Source: Gari tellinella
Taxonomy: Eukaryota > Mollusca > Bivalvia > Cardiida > Psammobiidae
NCBI GenBank assembly: GCA_922989275.2
Contig: OV277856.1
Coordinates: 80,991,038-81,055,037 of the forward strand
Direction of reading: 5' to 3'
DNA: 64,000 bases
This document shows positions 42,201 to 52,060 of the stretch, in pieces (positions within the stretch are counted from its first letter, which is position 1; every line of letters begins with the position of its first letter). The notes below the pieces were generated by a model. The model was not told the DNA's origin. It worked only from the letters and a program-made list of their open reading frames with translations, and made no database searches. The position numbers and the translations under genes are program-made.

Positions 42201-45200
42201 CAGGAACCAATAAAGAGAATAGTTGATGTTTTCTTCCAAGTCATGGACAGGGACAGAAAAGGTAAAGCAGAGTCCTCTATTTCAAAAATAACCAAATATG
42301 TAATATAAAACCAAAAAGAACAACAACAACAAAAAACCAGCTAATAGCATTGCAAAACAGTGTAACATGTTTGGAAACATAATGCCCTTGCAATGTTTAA
42401 CCCATTTCTCCATAGCCTGTTTCTAGTACTGAATATAGGTGACTACTTAAAGCAGGTTGAAGTAAAGCAGAATGTGCCTTAAGGCACATTCTGCTTAACT
42501 TTCAGCCTGCTTAAGCTACCCTCTGCTAGAAAATAAAAATTATTTGTTATATATATATTCATGACTGTAAAGTGGAACTATTTCCTCCAGTCTAAGAATA
42601 AATTAAAGGTGTAAAAGGACATATTTATTGGGGAAGGGGTTAACAGAGAATGCCAGTTTCCAATTAAGACTGGTCCATTTATAGATTGGCTGTTTCGAAG
42701 AAACTACAAGCTATTGTCATCACTCCGCGATGTCTGTGTCGTCATCGTTTGTCATCATCATTAGTTTTAACGTTGGTCATAATTTTTTAACTACATGTGA
42801 TACAGACTTTATATTTGCTTTGAGTACTCACATCAAACAGATATTGAGCTTGGTAAAGTTCATGTCCAACAAAGGTCAAGGTCATTTAAAAGTCATTCAG
42901 AGGTAAAATAGGGCTGGTTTAATATTGGCCAACTTTGGAACTGCATGTGATGGAGACTTTTACATTTGGTACTTAACGAATGGTACTAAGCTCTTGAGCT
43001 CAATACAAGTTGGGTGAAGTCAGACAAAGGTCAAGGTCATTTAGAGTCCCACAGTAGACATAAGGACAAAAAGTCAAGACAGACAAAGGCAATAAGAATA
43101 TCTCATTGTTCCTTCTTAATCTATTAGGATAACAAAATTGACGAGCGTTTGCACCCGCATGCGGTGCTCTCATTGGCCATTTATGTTTGTTTTGCGATAT
43201 ACATTTTTAAATGAGAAACAGTGCAGATCCTGATCAGACAGCTCCTTAACGGGCACGTGTACTCTTCATAAGTTCACTGTTTATACAGGACAAGTATACT
43301 CATGGAACCCTAGTTCAGCTTATTGACCACTGAAACTTTAAATTCCAGTTTCAATAAAACCCAAATCTACTCTTTACGGTTTTACTATAAATTGCAAAAT
43401 GACAAACAATGCAGATCTTGATCAGAGATCTCTCATGGAAGCTATCTGATCTGAGTCTACACTGTTTGCATTTGTAGCCTGGTGTTCTTATAAAGAAACA
43501 CTTGCTCCGACCAGGGTTTGAACCTGGATCGCCAGGTTCGCAGTCATTCACTCTACCACGTCGCCATAAAAGTGTGCTTGTACAGCGAGGCCGTACAAGT
43601 GATGATAAACCTGCACACTGTGACACATTGGAAAAGCAAACCATTCACAGGTGCACGATATGAATACTTGTTACCTTGTCTAGATTTCATTTGGTTAACT
43701 GCTGTTTCCTCAGAGTATATATAGCCAAAAGTACAAATCGCTTTTATCAAATTGTGTTTAAGGCAAGGGGAAAGTAAAGTAGTTTGATAAATACTGCTCT
43801 AAATTAGCAAACAGTGTAGACCCAGGTCCTATATGAGCCCTCTGATCTGGGTATACACTGTTTGCAAATGTTATGAGTATAATTTACCCATGGTGTTAAA
43901 AGAGTTAAAAGGAATACCCAGAGAATTATGTCTGGTAACAGTGGTTTTGAATCCTTTCTCTCTGCACACAAGTTGGACCTCAAATAAATAATTCTGATCC
44001 TACTCTATTCACAGGGGTTATTGATGAAGCTGCCTTTGTACTAGGTTGTAAGAAGATATACCCAGAAACCCTTCAGGGCCTACTGAATTTCCAGATCCTA
44101 CCAGATGAAATGAAACATAGACTCCATCAAAACCTACAAGAGGTAAAAGACATACAGTCAAACTTGACTTGACCTTTTTCTCCATCATCTTGACCCATTA
44201 CCCCATAGCCTGTTTCTAGATTTTAAGACAGGTGATTATTTTAAGCAGATTGAAAGTAAAGCAGAATGTGCCTTAAGACAAATTCTGTTTTACTTTCAGC
44301 CTGCTTTAAGCTACCATCTGATAGGATAAGACATTTATATTTTAATAGTAAATTAGTTATAAAGTGGAACTATTTCCCGCAGCGCAGTGAAGGAATAAAT
44401 TAAAGGCATAAAATGGTGTATTTATTTGGTAATGGCTTAAGGCACATTCTGCTTTACTTTCAGCCTGCTTTTGGCTACATTTTGGCTAATGGTTTACTTT
44501 CATGACTTTATAAAAAGAAACTATTTTCTTCAGTGGAGGAATAAATTAAATGCATATAATGGTGCTTCTATAGAGTAAAGGGTTAAGCTGAGTCACTCAA
44601 AAGAAGTGAAATAGTGATTTTAACCCTTTACCTGATAGCCTATTTCCAGTATTGATGATAGGTGACTACTTAAAGTAGGTTGAAAGTAAAGCAAAATGCG
44701 CCGTAAGGCGCATTCTGCTTTACTTTCATCCTGCTTTAAGCTATCATGTGCTTGAATATAGAAAATATTCCCTATAATGTATATTCATGACTGATTAAAT
44801 TGGAACTTTTTTCTTCAGCGGAGGAATAAATAATATCCGCTAAAAGGCGCTTCTATGGGGGAAAGGGTTAAAGACAAGTGGCAGCTTAACGCAGGACAAG
44901 GATAAAGCAGAAAATTGTCTGATTTTTTTTTTAACCCTCCTGCATCTAATTCTGAAGACAAGTGACTACTTAAATCAGGTTCAAAGTAAAGCAGGATGTG
45001 CCTTAAAGCACATTTTGCTTTACTTTCAGCCTGCTTTAAGCTACCATCTGCAAGGATATAGAAAAGATCTGTCATGGTAAATGTTCATGAGTATGACTGT
45101 ATAAATTGAAAATATTATCTTCAGTGGAATAATAAATGGAGCTAAAAGGCAATTCTATGCGGGGAAAATGTTAAGCAGTTATCTTTTCTTTAAAAGGAGC

Positions 45201-46794
45201 TGTTTAACCCATTACCCCATAGCCAGTTTCTAGTATTGAAGTAAGTGACCACTTAACCCAGGTTGAAAGTAAAGCAGAATGTGCCTGAATGCACATTCTG
45301 CTTTACTTTCAGCCTGCTTTAAGTTGTAATCTGCTAAAAGATTGATTTTTTTTCTTTAATACTTATTTATGATTGTATAAATTGAAGCTATTTTCTTCAG
45401 TGAAGGAATAAATTAAAGGAGTAAAAAGGTGTAATTATAGGGTAATGGGTTAAGGCATGGCTGCTTAACACACATTTATGAATTATCAGCTGGATACTTA
45501 TAGCTAAGGAGGAAAGGGTCAAGTTTTGTTAACAATTTTGTCTTCAGTTTCGCTCAGACAGTACCAACCCATGGTCACATGGAGGAAACGCCCCTCCTCC
45601 CCAAGCCAGACTAACCCCTGGGCGAGCCAAGCGTGTGCCACCAGAAGCTGCTCTCAGAGAGGTGGCAGAGAAGATACACAAGAGAGACTGGGCTAGAGTG
45701 GCCAACAAGCTAGGACTGTTTGGAGATGAAGTTGAGGAGATTGATAGAGCTTATCCCAACTCTCAACACAAGGTACACATATCATAACTGTCATTGTGAA
45801 ATAAACACAACCTCTAGTGGCAAGCTAGTAATTACTGAATGTCTATCAGAATGTTTCAGAATGATAATGAAGTATCTTAGCCTTTCCTTCAAAGATTGTT
45901 TTTCAGTGTTTGAGACAGATGATTACTTGAAGTTGGCTGATAGTAAAACAGAAATCTCCCAAATGGAAATTTTGCTTTACTTTCAGTCTGCTTTAAGTAA
46001 CTAATCAACCAGATGTTGGAAAGTTAACTAAATTGCTCTTTTATCGCTGGACAGGGCAAATACTGTGTCATGAACATTTTGCTCTGCATCAAGCGAACAT
46101 CTGTCTTAACATGACTCTCTGTCTTCTTTTAAATGGTCACTTGAATCGAGTCTGACTGTAGCCTCAGTTGAATTTTATATAGTCTCATGAAAAAACCAGT
46201 GTTTGCTGCCAGATATAAATTGCCAAAAAGTTTTATGTATGCAAACTGAAAAAAGAAAATTACAACCATAAGATGTACTAAACTGTCAAGTTTGGAACAC
46301 GTGGAGTAGCCCTCTAATCAGGCTCTGCATTGCTTGTCATTTAACAGTATATTGTAACAACAAACCATAAATCGTCAAATATTGACCGCAGTGCACTGAT
46401 AATTGGAAACTGGATCTCATGTGTAATATTTCATTGTACCCTAGTGACAAGTATAAGCATCCTTTACAAACATTGTACCTGTGAAGAGTACACTTGTCTT
46501 ATGTAAACAGTGTACACCCAGATCAGAGCGCTCTTTCTGGATGTTTAAAATTTTGCAGTTAAATGTAAAATACAACCCTATAAATGGTCAGAAACGGTCT
46601 AGACTTAATTGAAAATATCCATTTGAAGCTTGATGGGTCAATAAGTTGATATTAAATGTTGATTGTTTTAGGCGTACCAGATGTTGAAGCACTGGAAGGA
46701 GAGAGACGGTCATCTAGCGTACGCTGAAGTGTTAGAGAAGGCCTTACTGGAGAGTGACATGGCAGACGCTGCAATCATTATTACCAGCTACTGA
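39236..46794 (+). CDS. EF-hand and death-domain protein (3' seven exons)
   Basis: Seven exons with consistent GT-AG sites and phases: 39236-39360, 39918-40023, 41344-41432, 42204-42261, 44015-44142, 45548-45772, 46672-46794 (TGA). They join to 283 residues without a stop. The N-terminal part resembles calcineurin B/CIB-type EF-hands (EVERLWVRFQQLGCNKDGEL; VDVFFQVMDRDRKGVIDEAA), but the loops are degenerate: the first lacks the position 1 acid and the DRDRKG loop has Ala at position 12, so calcium binding is doubtful. A Pro-rich linker (NPWSHGGNAPPPQARLTPG) leads to a C-terminal death domain of about 80 residues (REVAEKIHKRDWARVANKLG; AYQMLKHWKERDG), a protein-interaction fold of apoptosis and innate immune signalling. 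The first exon starts in phase (its TG completes a codon), so an upstream exon exists but was not found. Introns are full of family A MITEs. The gene identity is not recognised. Confidence 0.85.
39445..39540. repeat. Family D-like core palindrome in intron
   Basis: AAGATGATAGCTTCTAAAGG and inverse around CTAAAGGAG. A further one at 39770-39815 has AGCTCCTAGCTTTCTGC. Confidence 0.45.
40251..40503. mobile_element. MITE family A copy (intron)
   Basis: TTAACCCTTTACCCGATAGA ... CTATGAGGTAAAGGGTTAA; palindrome around GCGCCTTAGGGCGC. Confidence 0.8.
41012..41271. mobile_element. MITE family A copy (intron)
   Basis: TTAACCCATTCCCCCAAAAG ... GCTATGGGGTAATGGGTTAA; near-perfect central palindrome. Ends about 70 bp before an exon. 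Confidence 0.8.
41856..42073. mobile_element. MITE family A copy, one palindrome arm deleted
   Basis: TTAACCCATTACCCCATAAA ... ATGGGGTAATGGGTTAA, but the right arm of the hairpin is missing. Confidence 0.75.
42397..42643. mobile_element. MITE family A copy (intron)
   Basis: TTAACCCATTTCTCCATAGC ... GGGGAAGGGGTTAA; palindrome around GTGCCTTAAGGCAC. Confidence 0.8.
42720..43080. repeat. AAAGGTCAAGGTCATTT-type tandem units
   Basis: Two diverged units of about 130 bp with AACAAAGGTCAAGGTCATTT and GACAAAGGTCAAGGTCATTT. Same style as 700-950. Confidence 0.4.
43502..43572 (-). other. tRNA-derived SINE head
   Basis: On the minus strand, an A-box-like GTGGTAGAGTGAATG and a B box GGTTCAAACCC, in tRNA spacing. 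The 5' and 3' acceptor sequences do not pair fully, so it is a tRNA-like SINE head rather than a tRNA gene. It lies in an intron, antisense. Confidence 0.65.
43795..43911. mobile_element. MITE family C fragment
   Basis: GCAAACAGTGTAGACCCAGG ... CTGGGTATACACTGTTTGCA palindrome, right end GGTGTTAAAAGAGTTAA. Confidence 0.55.
44191..44586. mobile_element. MITE family A copy plus overlapping half copy
   Basis: Full copy at about 44191-44440, then a second right half (TTAAGGCACATTCTGCTTTA ... AGTAAAGGGTTAA) sharing the junction TTAA: a tandem or recombinant pair. Confidence 0.6.
44630..44871. mobile_element. MITE family A copy (intron)
   Basis: TTAACCCTTTACCTGATAGC ... GGGGGAAAGGGTTAA with palindrome around GCGCCGTAAGGCGC. 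Confidence 0.8.
44931..45173. mobile_element. MITE family A copy (intron)
   Basis: TTAACCCTCCTGCATCTAAT ... GGGGAAAATGTTAA; palindrome around GTGCCTTAAAGCAC. Confidence 0.7.
45204..45453. mobile_element. MITE family A copy (intron)
   Basis: TTAACCCATTACCCCATAGC ... ATAGGGTAATGGGTTAA; palindrome around GTGCCTGAATGCAC. Third copy within 830 bp; ends 94 bp before exon 45548. Confidence 0.8.
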
Positions 46795-46945
46795 TTGACA
46801 CTGGAAATCTCCAGCCAAGTTGATTAGTTATAGCTGTGTCCAGACTGTAGACTGTACGGATACAGAAAACAATGACTAAAATCAAATCTCTACAGTGAAT
46901 ACTGTATTAAGTGACCACTTACTGATGTAATATGGAGACATGTAA

Positions 46946-47195
46946 CTAAACCCATTCCCCCATAAATACCACTTTTTACACATATAATTTATTCCTCTAC
47001 TGAAGAAAATAGTTCACTTTTATACAGTGATGAATATGTATCATAAGAAATATTTTCTATATCCTTGTAGATAAAAGCTTAAAGCAGGCTGAAAGTAAAG
47101 CAGAATGCACCTTAATTCTGCTTTACTTTCAACCTACTTTAAGTGATTGATCATCTTTCTTGAAAATAGAAACAGGCTATGGGATAATGGGTTAA
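46946..47195. mobile_element. MITE family A copy
   Basis: CTAAACCCATTCCCCCATAA ... CTATGGGATAATGGGTTAA; the palindrome is shortened by loss of the central GGTGC. Confidence 0.75.
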
Positions 47196-47263
47196 TGCAG
47201 GATAGAAATAATGTAGAAATATTTCTGTATTATTTTTATCATGCATTTAGCAATCACCTATAT

Positions 47264-47523
47264 TTAACCCTTTACCCCATAGCCTGTTCCTTGTATTGAT
47301 ATGTGACCAATTAAAGCATGTTAAAAGTAAAGCAGAATGCACCTTAAGGTGCATTCTGTTTTACTTTTAACCTGCTTTATGCTACCATCTGCTAGAATAT
47401 AGAAACTATTTCTTATAATACATGTTCATGACTGTAAACATAATGGTGTTATGGAGCTATTTTCTTCAGTAGAGGAATAAATTAAATGCACTAAAAGGCA
47501 CTTGTATGGGGGGAGTAGGTTGA
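47264..47523. mobile_element. MITE family A copy
   Basis: TTAACCCTTTACCCCATAGC start; palindrome around GCACCTTAAGGTGC; right end decayed (GGGGGGAGTAGGTTGA). Confidence 0.7.
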
Positions 47524-47784
47524 GATTGCCCATGAACTTTCTTTTGAGTGGTCACTTAATACAAGATTGACTGTACATCATGTGTTCAAAGTCTGTACAG
47601 AGTCTATCCAGTCATGTGCAGGTTCAAGATATGGCACCAGAAGAGTTGGTTGTAATCACTCAACACTGTCTTATCACCATGAGTGTAAACAACAGGCAAT
47701 GAAAAGTCAAGTTATCCCGTAATCTGTCAACTGCTAATTCATAACAACAGAATAGAGGAAACTTCTCACAGAGAATTGCTTACT

Positions 47785-48035
47785 TTAGCCTTTACCTCAC
47801 AAACTGTTTCTAGTTTTGAAACAGGTGATCACTTATTTAAAGCAGGTTGAAAGTAAAGCAGAATGCACCTTTGGCCGCATTCTGCTTTACTTTCAGCCTG
47901 CTTTAAGCTATCATCTGCAAGAATGTAGAAAACATTTCTGACAGTACATAAGTACTGCATAGAGAAGAACTATTCTTCTCAGTGGAGGAATACATTAAAG
48001 GTGTTAAAAGGTGTATCTATGGAGTATGTGGTTAA
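47785..48035. mobile_element. MITE family A copy
   Basis: TTAGCCTTTACCTCACAAAC ... GGAGTATGTGGTTAA; arms AGCAGGTTGAAAGTAAAGCA and complement. Confidence 0.7.
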
Positions 48036-48136
48036 TGCAGGACAGAAGTAAAGTAGAAAGCTGACTACATCGCTTTTTGTCCTAAATTAAGCAACAACTG
48101 GTCTTTGAGATCACAAAACTTCTTTTGAGCTTCCTC

Positions 48137-48370
48137 TTAACCCTTTCACTCTCAATGATGCATTAAAGTGCGTTTGCAAACAGTTTGAGTCCTGATCAGA
48201 CACAGCATAACGCGGGGTCTGATCAAGACTCAAACTGTTTGACACTCTTTTCAATACAACCATAAATCTAACTTTGAAACGTGTCATGCAGATAACTATA
48301 CTGAAGCAGACAACAATAAAGTGGTGAAGGGGTAAAAATCTCCCAAATGATTTGATCATGAAAGGGTTAA
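48137..48370. mobile_element. MITE family B copy
   Basis: TTAACCCTTTCACTCTCAAT ... TGATCATGAAAGGGTTAA; core GTTTGAGTCCTGATCAGAC and inverse. Confidence 0.75.
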
Positions 48371-48550
48371 TAACAAAATGTAGCTTACTGTGGTGCTAAC
48401 CGTTACGATTCATTTCAAATATTTGTTATTTGAATATTTTCAGTATGCTTAATTGAAATGACTTTCATTTTTAGAGGTCTCACTGTAGTAAAATTTATGT
48501 ATTTGTGTAAGAGAAATTTGCAAATAAATTGAATGAACACAAAATGCAGC

Positions 48551-49439
48551 TAAATAAGTGACAAAACTAGTCTGATGGATTGAAGTTCCTGCAAGCCCTG
48601 AGGAACTGTAGTTAATTGTCTTGTCATAGCAAGCGAGATTTTATAGAGACTGGCGCCTTCATTTGATGAAAGATTCTATCATTCACATGAACATAGATGT
48701 CTTTTGATCACATCAAAGTGAAAGAACTATGGTTTTCTCTCAACACAGATGACTGCTTAATGCAGGGCAGAAGTAAAGGAGAAAAATCCATTTTACTATT
48801 GTCCTGCATCAAGTGGTAGACTGGCTGCTAATTTTTTTAGTAGTCGCTTAACTCATTCATCCTTGAAACTTGAAATGGACAATTCCAGTTTTAAGGTCTT
48901 GTCCATTTTAACTATTTACGATCGTTGTTGTTTTTTACAATTTATCAAAATGACAAACAATTCAGACCCTGACCAGATGGCTCCTGTAGGAGTCTTCTAA
49001 TCTAAGTCTACACTGTTTGAAAAGGACAAGTGTACTCTTAACAGGTAGTTTATAAAGTGATGAATATACTTGTCACTAGGGCTCAATGCGTTACCACAAG
49101 TTTGTATATCACAATCAAGAAATAATATGAGCCATTTCTCAAGAGAAAGAAACCTTCAGACTTGTTAAACAGAATAGAGCAAGATAAGCTGTTACACTGG
49201 AAGTCAAGAGCTAGATTATCTCAATGGTACATTTTATCTCTTTGGCAACACTAAAAGTAAGTTCCAGAGTCAGTCTTTAAGATAGGTGGTAGCTTAGTAT
49301 AGGTTGAAGGAGCAGCCTTACTTTTCTCCTGCATTTAGCAGCCACTTAACCCTATGCGTGTACTACTACTAATAATAATAACGACTTTATTTTACGTGGA
49401 TAACATATTTGGAGTGTAAACCAATTTTCAATATGGTCC
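48551..49439. other. No supportable gene
   Basis: Contains only degenerate core palindromes (for example TTCAGACCCTGACCAGATGG / TCTAAGTCTACACTGTTTG near 48960-49020) and an (ACTACTAATAATAATAA) simple stretch near 49363. Confidence 0.4.
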
Positions 49440-49655
49440 ACATACTCCATAGATACACATTTTATCACCTTCAATTTATTCCGCTAGACAAGAAATTTAT
49501 ACAGAAATGAATACGTATTATAAGAAAAAGTTTCTACATTCTAGCAGCTGGTAGCTTAAAGCAGACTGAAATAAAGCACAATGTCTCATCGCCAAACTGC
49601 TTTAAGTGGTCAGCTGTCTTCAAAATTAGAAACAGACTATGGAATAATGGGTTAA
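49440..49655. mobile_element. MITE family A copy (diverged)
   Basis: Right end GACTATGGAATAATGGGTTAA; core shortened (AGCAGACTGAAATAAAGCAC / GCCAAACTGCTTTAAGTGGT). Confidence 0.55.
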
Positions 49656-50157
49656 TCAGAAAGGTTGTAAGTGCCAATATTATGGAAAATATTAACTGAC
49701 ACACCATGTAGACTTATGTCATACATGTATGTCACATCCACTACTTTTCTCATGGGGTTTATGTATGTTTGAGCTGTACCATGAGAAAACAAAACATTGC
49801 ATTGCAGTAACAGTGTAGCCTTTGAATCATTTAGTCCCAGTCTCTGATCAAGGCCTACTAATACATGTACAAACAAGTAGACAAACAAATACTGTATAGT
49901 GCTAAACATTCAACCCTGGCCAGACACTGCATCTCTGGAGAGGCAGCTGCTCTTGGTTTACACGGTTTGAAATGCAATATGTCAGGTTTTCTTATGGCAC
50001 AATTCATTTTATTCCTATCAAACATCAAACGATATACATGTATTTATAAAGCTACTTTGTTATAATATTGAAGATTTTTTGTAAAAAATAAAAACCGTTT
50101 TTGAGTTTCCTTGCATTCCTACCATTTTTTGCATAGTTATTAGTTGAGTCACACTAT

Positions 50158-50848
50158 TTAACCCATAAATATGCCTTTAATAGAGTCCTCCATCATAGAA
50201 AATAGTTCCACTTTATACAGTTGTGAATATGCCCCATTAAGTTATTTCTATATTCTACAAGAGACCCAGAGGTTCACATTTCGCTCACCTGAGGACACTG
50301 TACCATAGAATCTGACTGGGCAAGACAACATTTGGATATAGCTATGACCAGGTGCCATAATTTGATCTTGGTAGAGGACCACAATGCGAAGCTACATGTC
50401 AGATATTAATGATCTGGGCCTTACGGTTTAAGAGAAGAAGATTTTTAAAGGTTTTCCTATAACAAGAGGGCCATGGCCCTTAATTCGCTCACCTGAGGTC
50501 ATTGTGCCTTAGCTTAATAGGCAAGACAACATTTTAATATAGCTGTAAATGGAATTATCTTCCAGACAAAAAAAACATGACAAATTGGAATAACTTAAAA
50601 AAATATTGTTGGCAGAGTTATGGCCCTTATCCATGACACTTCTTCTTATCAAGCTACATGTATTTCCATATGATAATTTATTGCGCACTCTGCTTTACTT
50701 TCAACCTGCTTTAAGTTATCATCTACTAAGATATAGATACTATTTCTTATATCTTACATGTTTATGACTATATAAAGTGGAATTATTTTCTTTAGAGGAG
50801 GAATAAATTAAAGGCGTAAAAAGGCATATGTATGGGGTAATGGGTTAA
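50158..50848. mobile_element. Family A ends surrounding a Helitron-like insertion
   Basis: A family A left end (TTAACCCATAAATATGCC) stops near 50263 and an inverted family A end (TTGCGCACTCTGCTTTACTT ... GGGGTAATGGGTTAA) resumes at 50680. Between them is sequence of the GGCCCTTAATTCGCTCACCTG / AGGTTTTCCTATAA type seen at 52-54 kb. Confidence 0.5.
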
Positions 50849-50989
50849 CATCAGTAGAACTGGAGTTATCTCCAAAGACAAGAAAATATGACACTGGGAA
50901 ATATCTCAAAATTGACATTGACCTTTGTACGACATGACCCAAGTTATAAAGTTTCTAACTTTAACAAAGTTATGGCTAAGATTAAAGTT

Positions 50990-51075
50990 GTGGACTGACA
51001 GACAAACAAATGGACAAACAGACAAAAAAGCAGACAGACAAAAACAATATGCCCCCAACTGCAGGGGCATAAAAA
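50990..51075. repeat. GACAGACAAACAAATGGACA simple-repeat tail
   Basis: GACA-rich tail followed by ATGCCCCCAACTGCAGGGGC hairpin and AT. Such a tail-plus-hairpin end recurs in the 52.0 kb element (ACGGACAGACGGACAGACG). Confidence 0.5.
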
Positions 51076-51479
51076 ATGTAGCAGACAACTCCATATGCTA
51101 CTGTTATAGTGACCCTCAGCTGACCTGAGTTCAGTTATGTAACTCTGCCAGTAGGAAATTTGGCTAGGGTCTAACTCTTATTATGCTGAATTGCTGTCTG
51201 CTATACATATTTTGAATATTAAACATATGTATAAATATGGCAAAAGACATAATTACATAACTGTCAGTGGATCACTTCCAGACCCTGTTTCTCTAAGTAT
51301 GAAACAGACTAAACCATTTATAAACTTTAGCAGACAACATGTTCAGCTAAGACCATCAGTTCAGTGGCTGAGGTCAAATACTGGGTAGAATTAGCAACTG
51401 CTCTGAAGGCTTACCTTTACCAGACTGAAATGATATCTGCTTAAAACCTACTGTATGCGAAAAGTGACAAAAAAAAGAA

Positions 51480-51600
51480 TTTAGAACATGTTCAGTTGGT
51501 AAATGAGTACCAATAGTTTGGATCCAAATTAGATGCAGCATTATGTTGCATCTGATCTGGATCCAAAATGTTTGCAAATATTGGCTATTTGCCCTTAGTA
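51480..51600. repeat. Family B-type core (diverged)
   Basis: AATAGTTTGGATCCAAATTAG / TCTGATCTGGATCCAAAATG around ATGCAGCATTATGTTGCAT; termini not seen. Confidence 0.4.
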
Positions 51601-51779
51601 TATTAAGAGTAACTCAGGTAAAATACAGTTCTGCTTTTGCTTCATCAAAAATACTGTAAAACCTGCCTAGAGCAGCACTTAAACTGTGCAGGGTGGCGTC
51701 AAGTGTGATCCTAGGGATTTCATTTTAACAAACTATAGAGAGATCGACCAGGAGATTCTACTGTAAAAATATCAAAGCT

Positions 51780-52060
51780 TAGGGCCTAGTAGTATTTAGC
51801 AAGAAGATTTTTTAAAATTTTTTGCTTTTTTGCTTTTTCAAGCAGAGTTTTTGCTTTATCTCTTTCATTTAGACAACTTCTGTAGAGAAGCATCCAAGGA
51901 ACATCATGAGCAGTTTGAATCCGCCCTACAATCCCCGGGTTCAGAGGAGATGTCGTTTGAAGTAAAAGTGAACGGACAGACGGACAGACGGACAGACGTA
52001 CTACGGACAATGAGCGGTCACAATAGCTCACCTTGAGCCTTCGGCTCAGGTGAGCTAAAA
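51780..52060 (+). mobile_element. Helitron/Helentron-like 3' end
   Basis: GACAGACGGACAGACG-type tail, then a terminal hairpin TCACCTTGAGCC TTCG GGCTCAGGTGA ending GCTAA. A hairpin just before a CTRR-type end is a Helitron-class hallmark. Confidence 0.5.

Larger units (their letters stand above)
46795..48550 (+). other. Probable 3' UTR region of the EF-hand/death gene
   Basis: Follows the TGA. An AATAAA signal sits at 48523-48528, though closer cryptic sites are possible. MITEs are inserted at 46946, 47264, 47785 and 48137, so the true 3' UTR extent is uncertain. Confidence 0.35.

Noticed and set aside
43351..43644. 97-codon minus-strand ORF as a gene
   Set aside because: It is created by the tRNA-derived SINE head (A and B boxes) and has no independent support.
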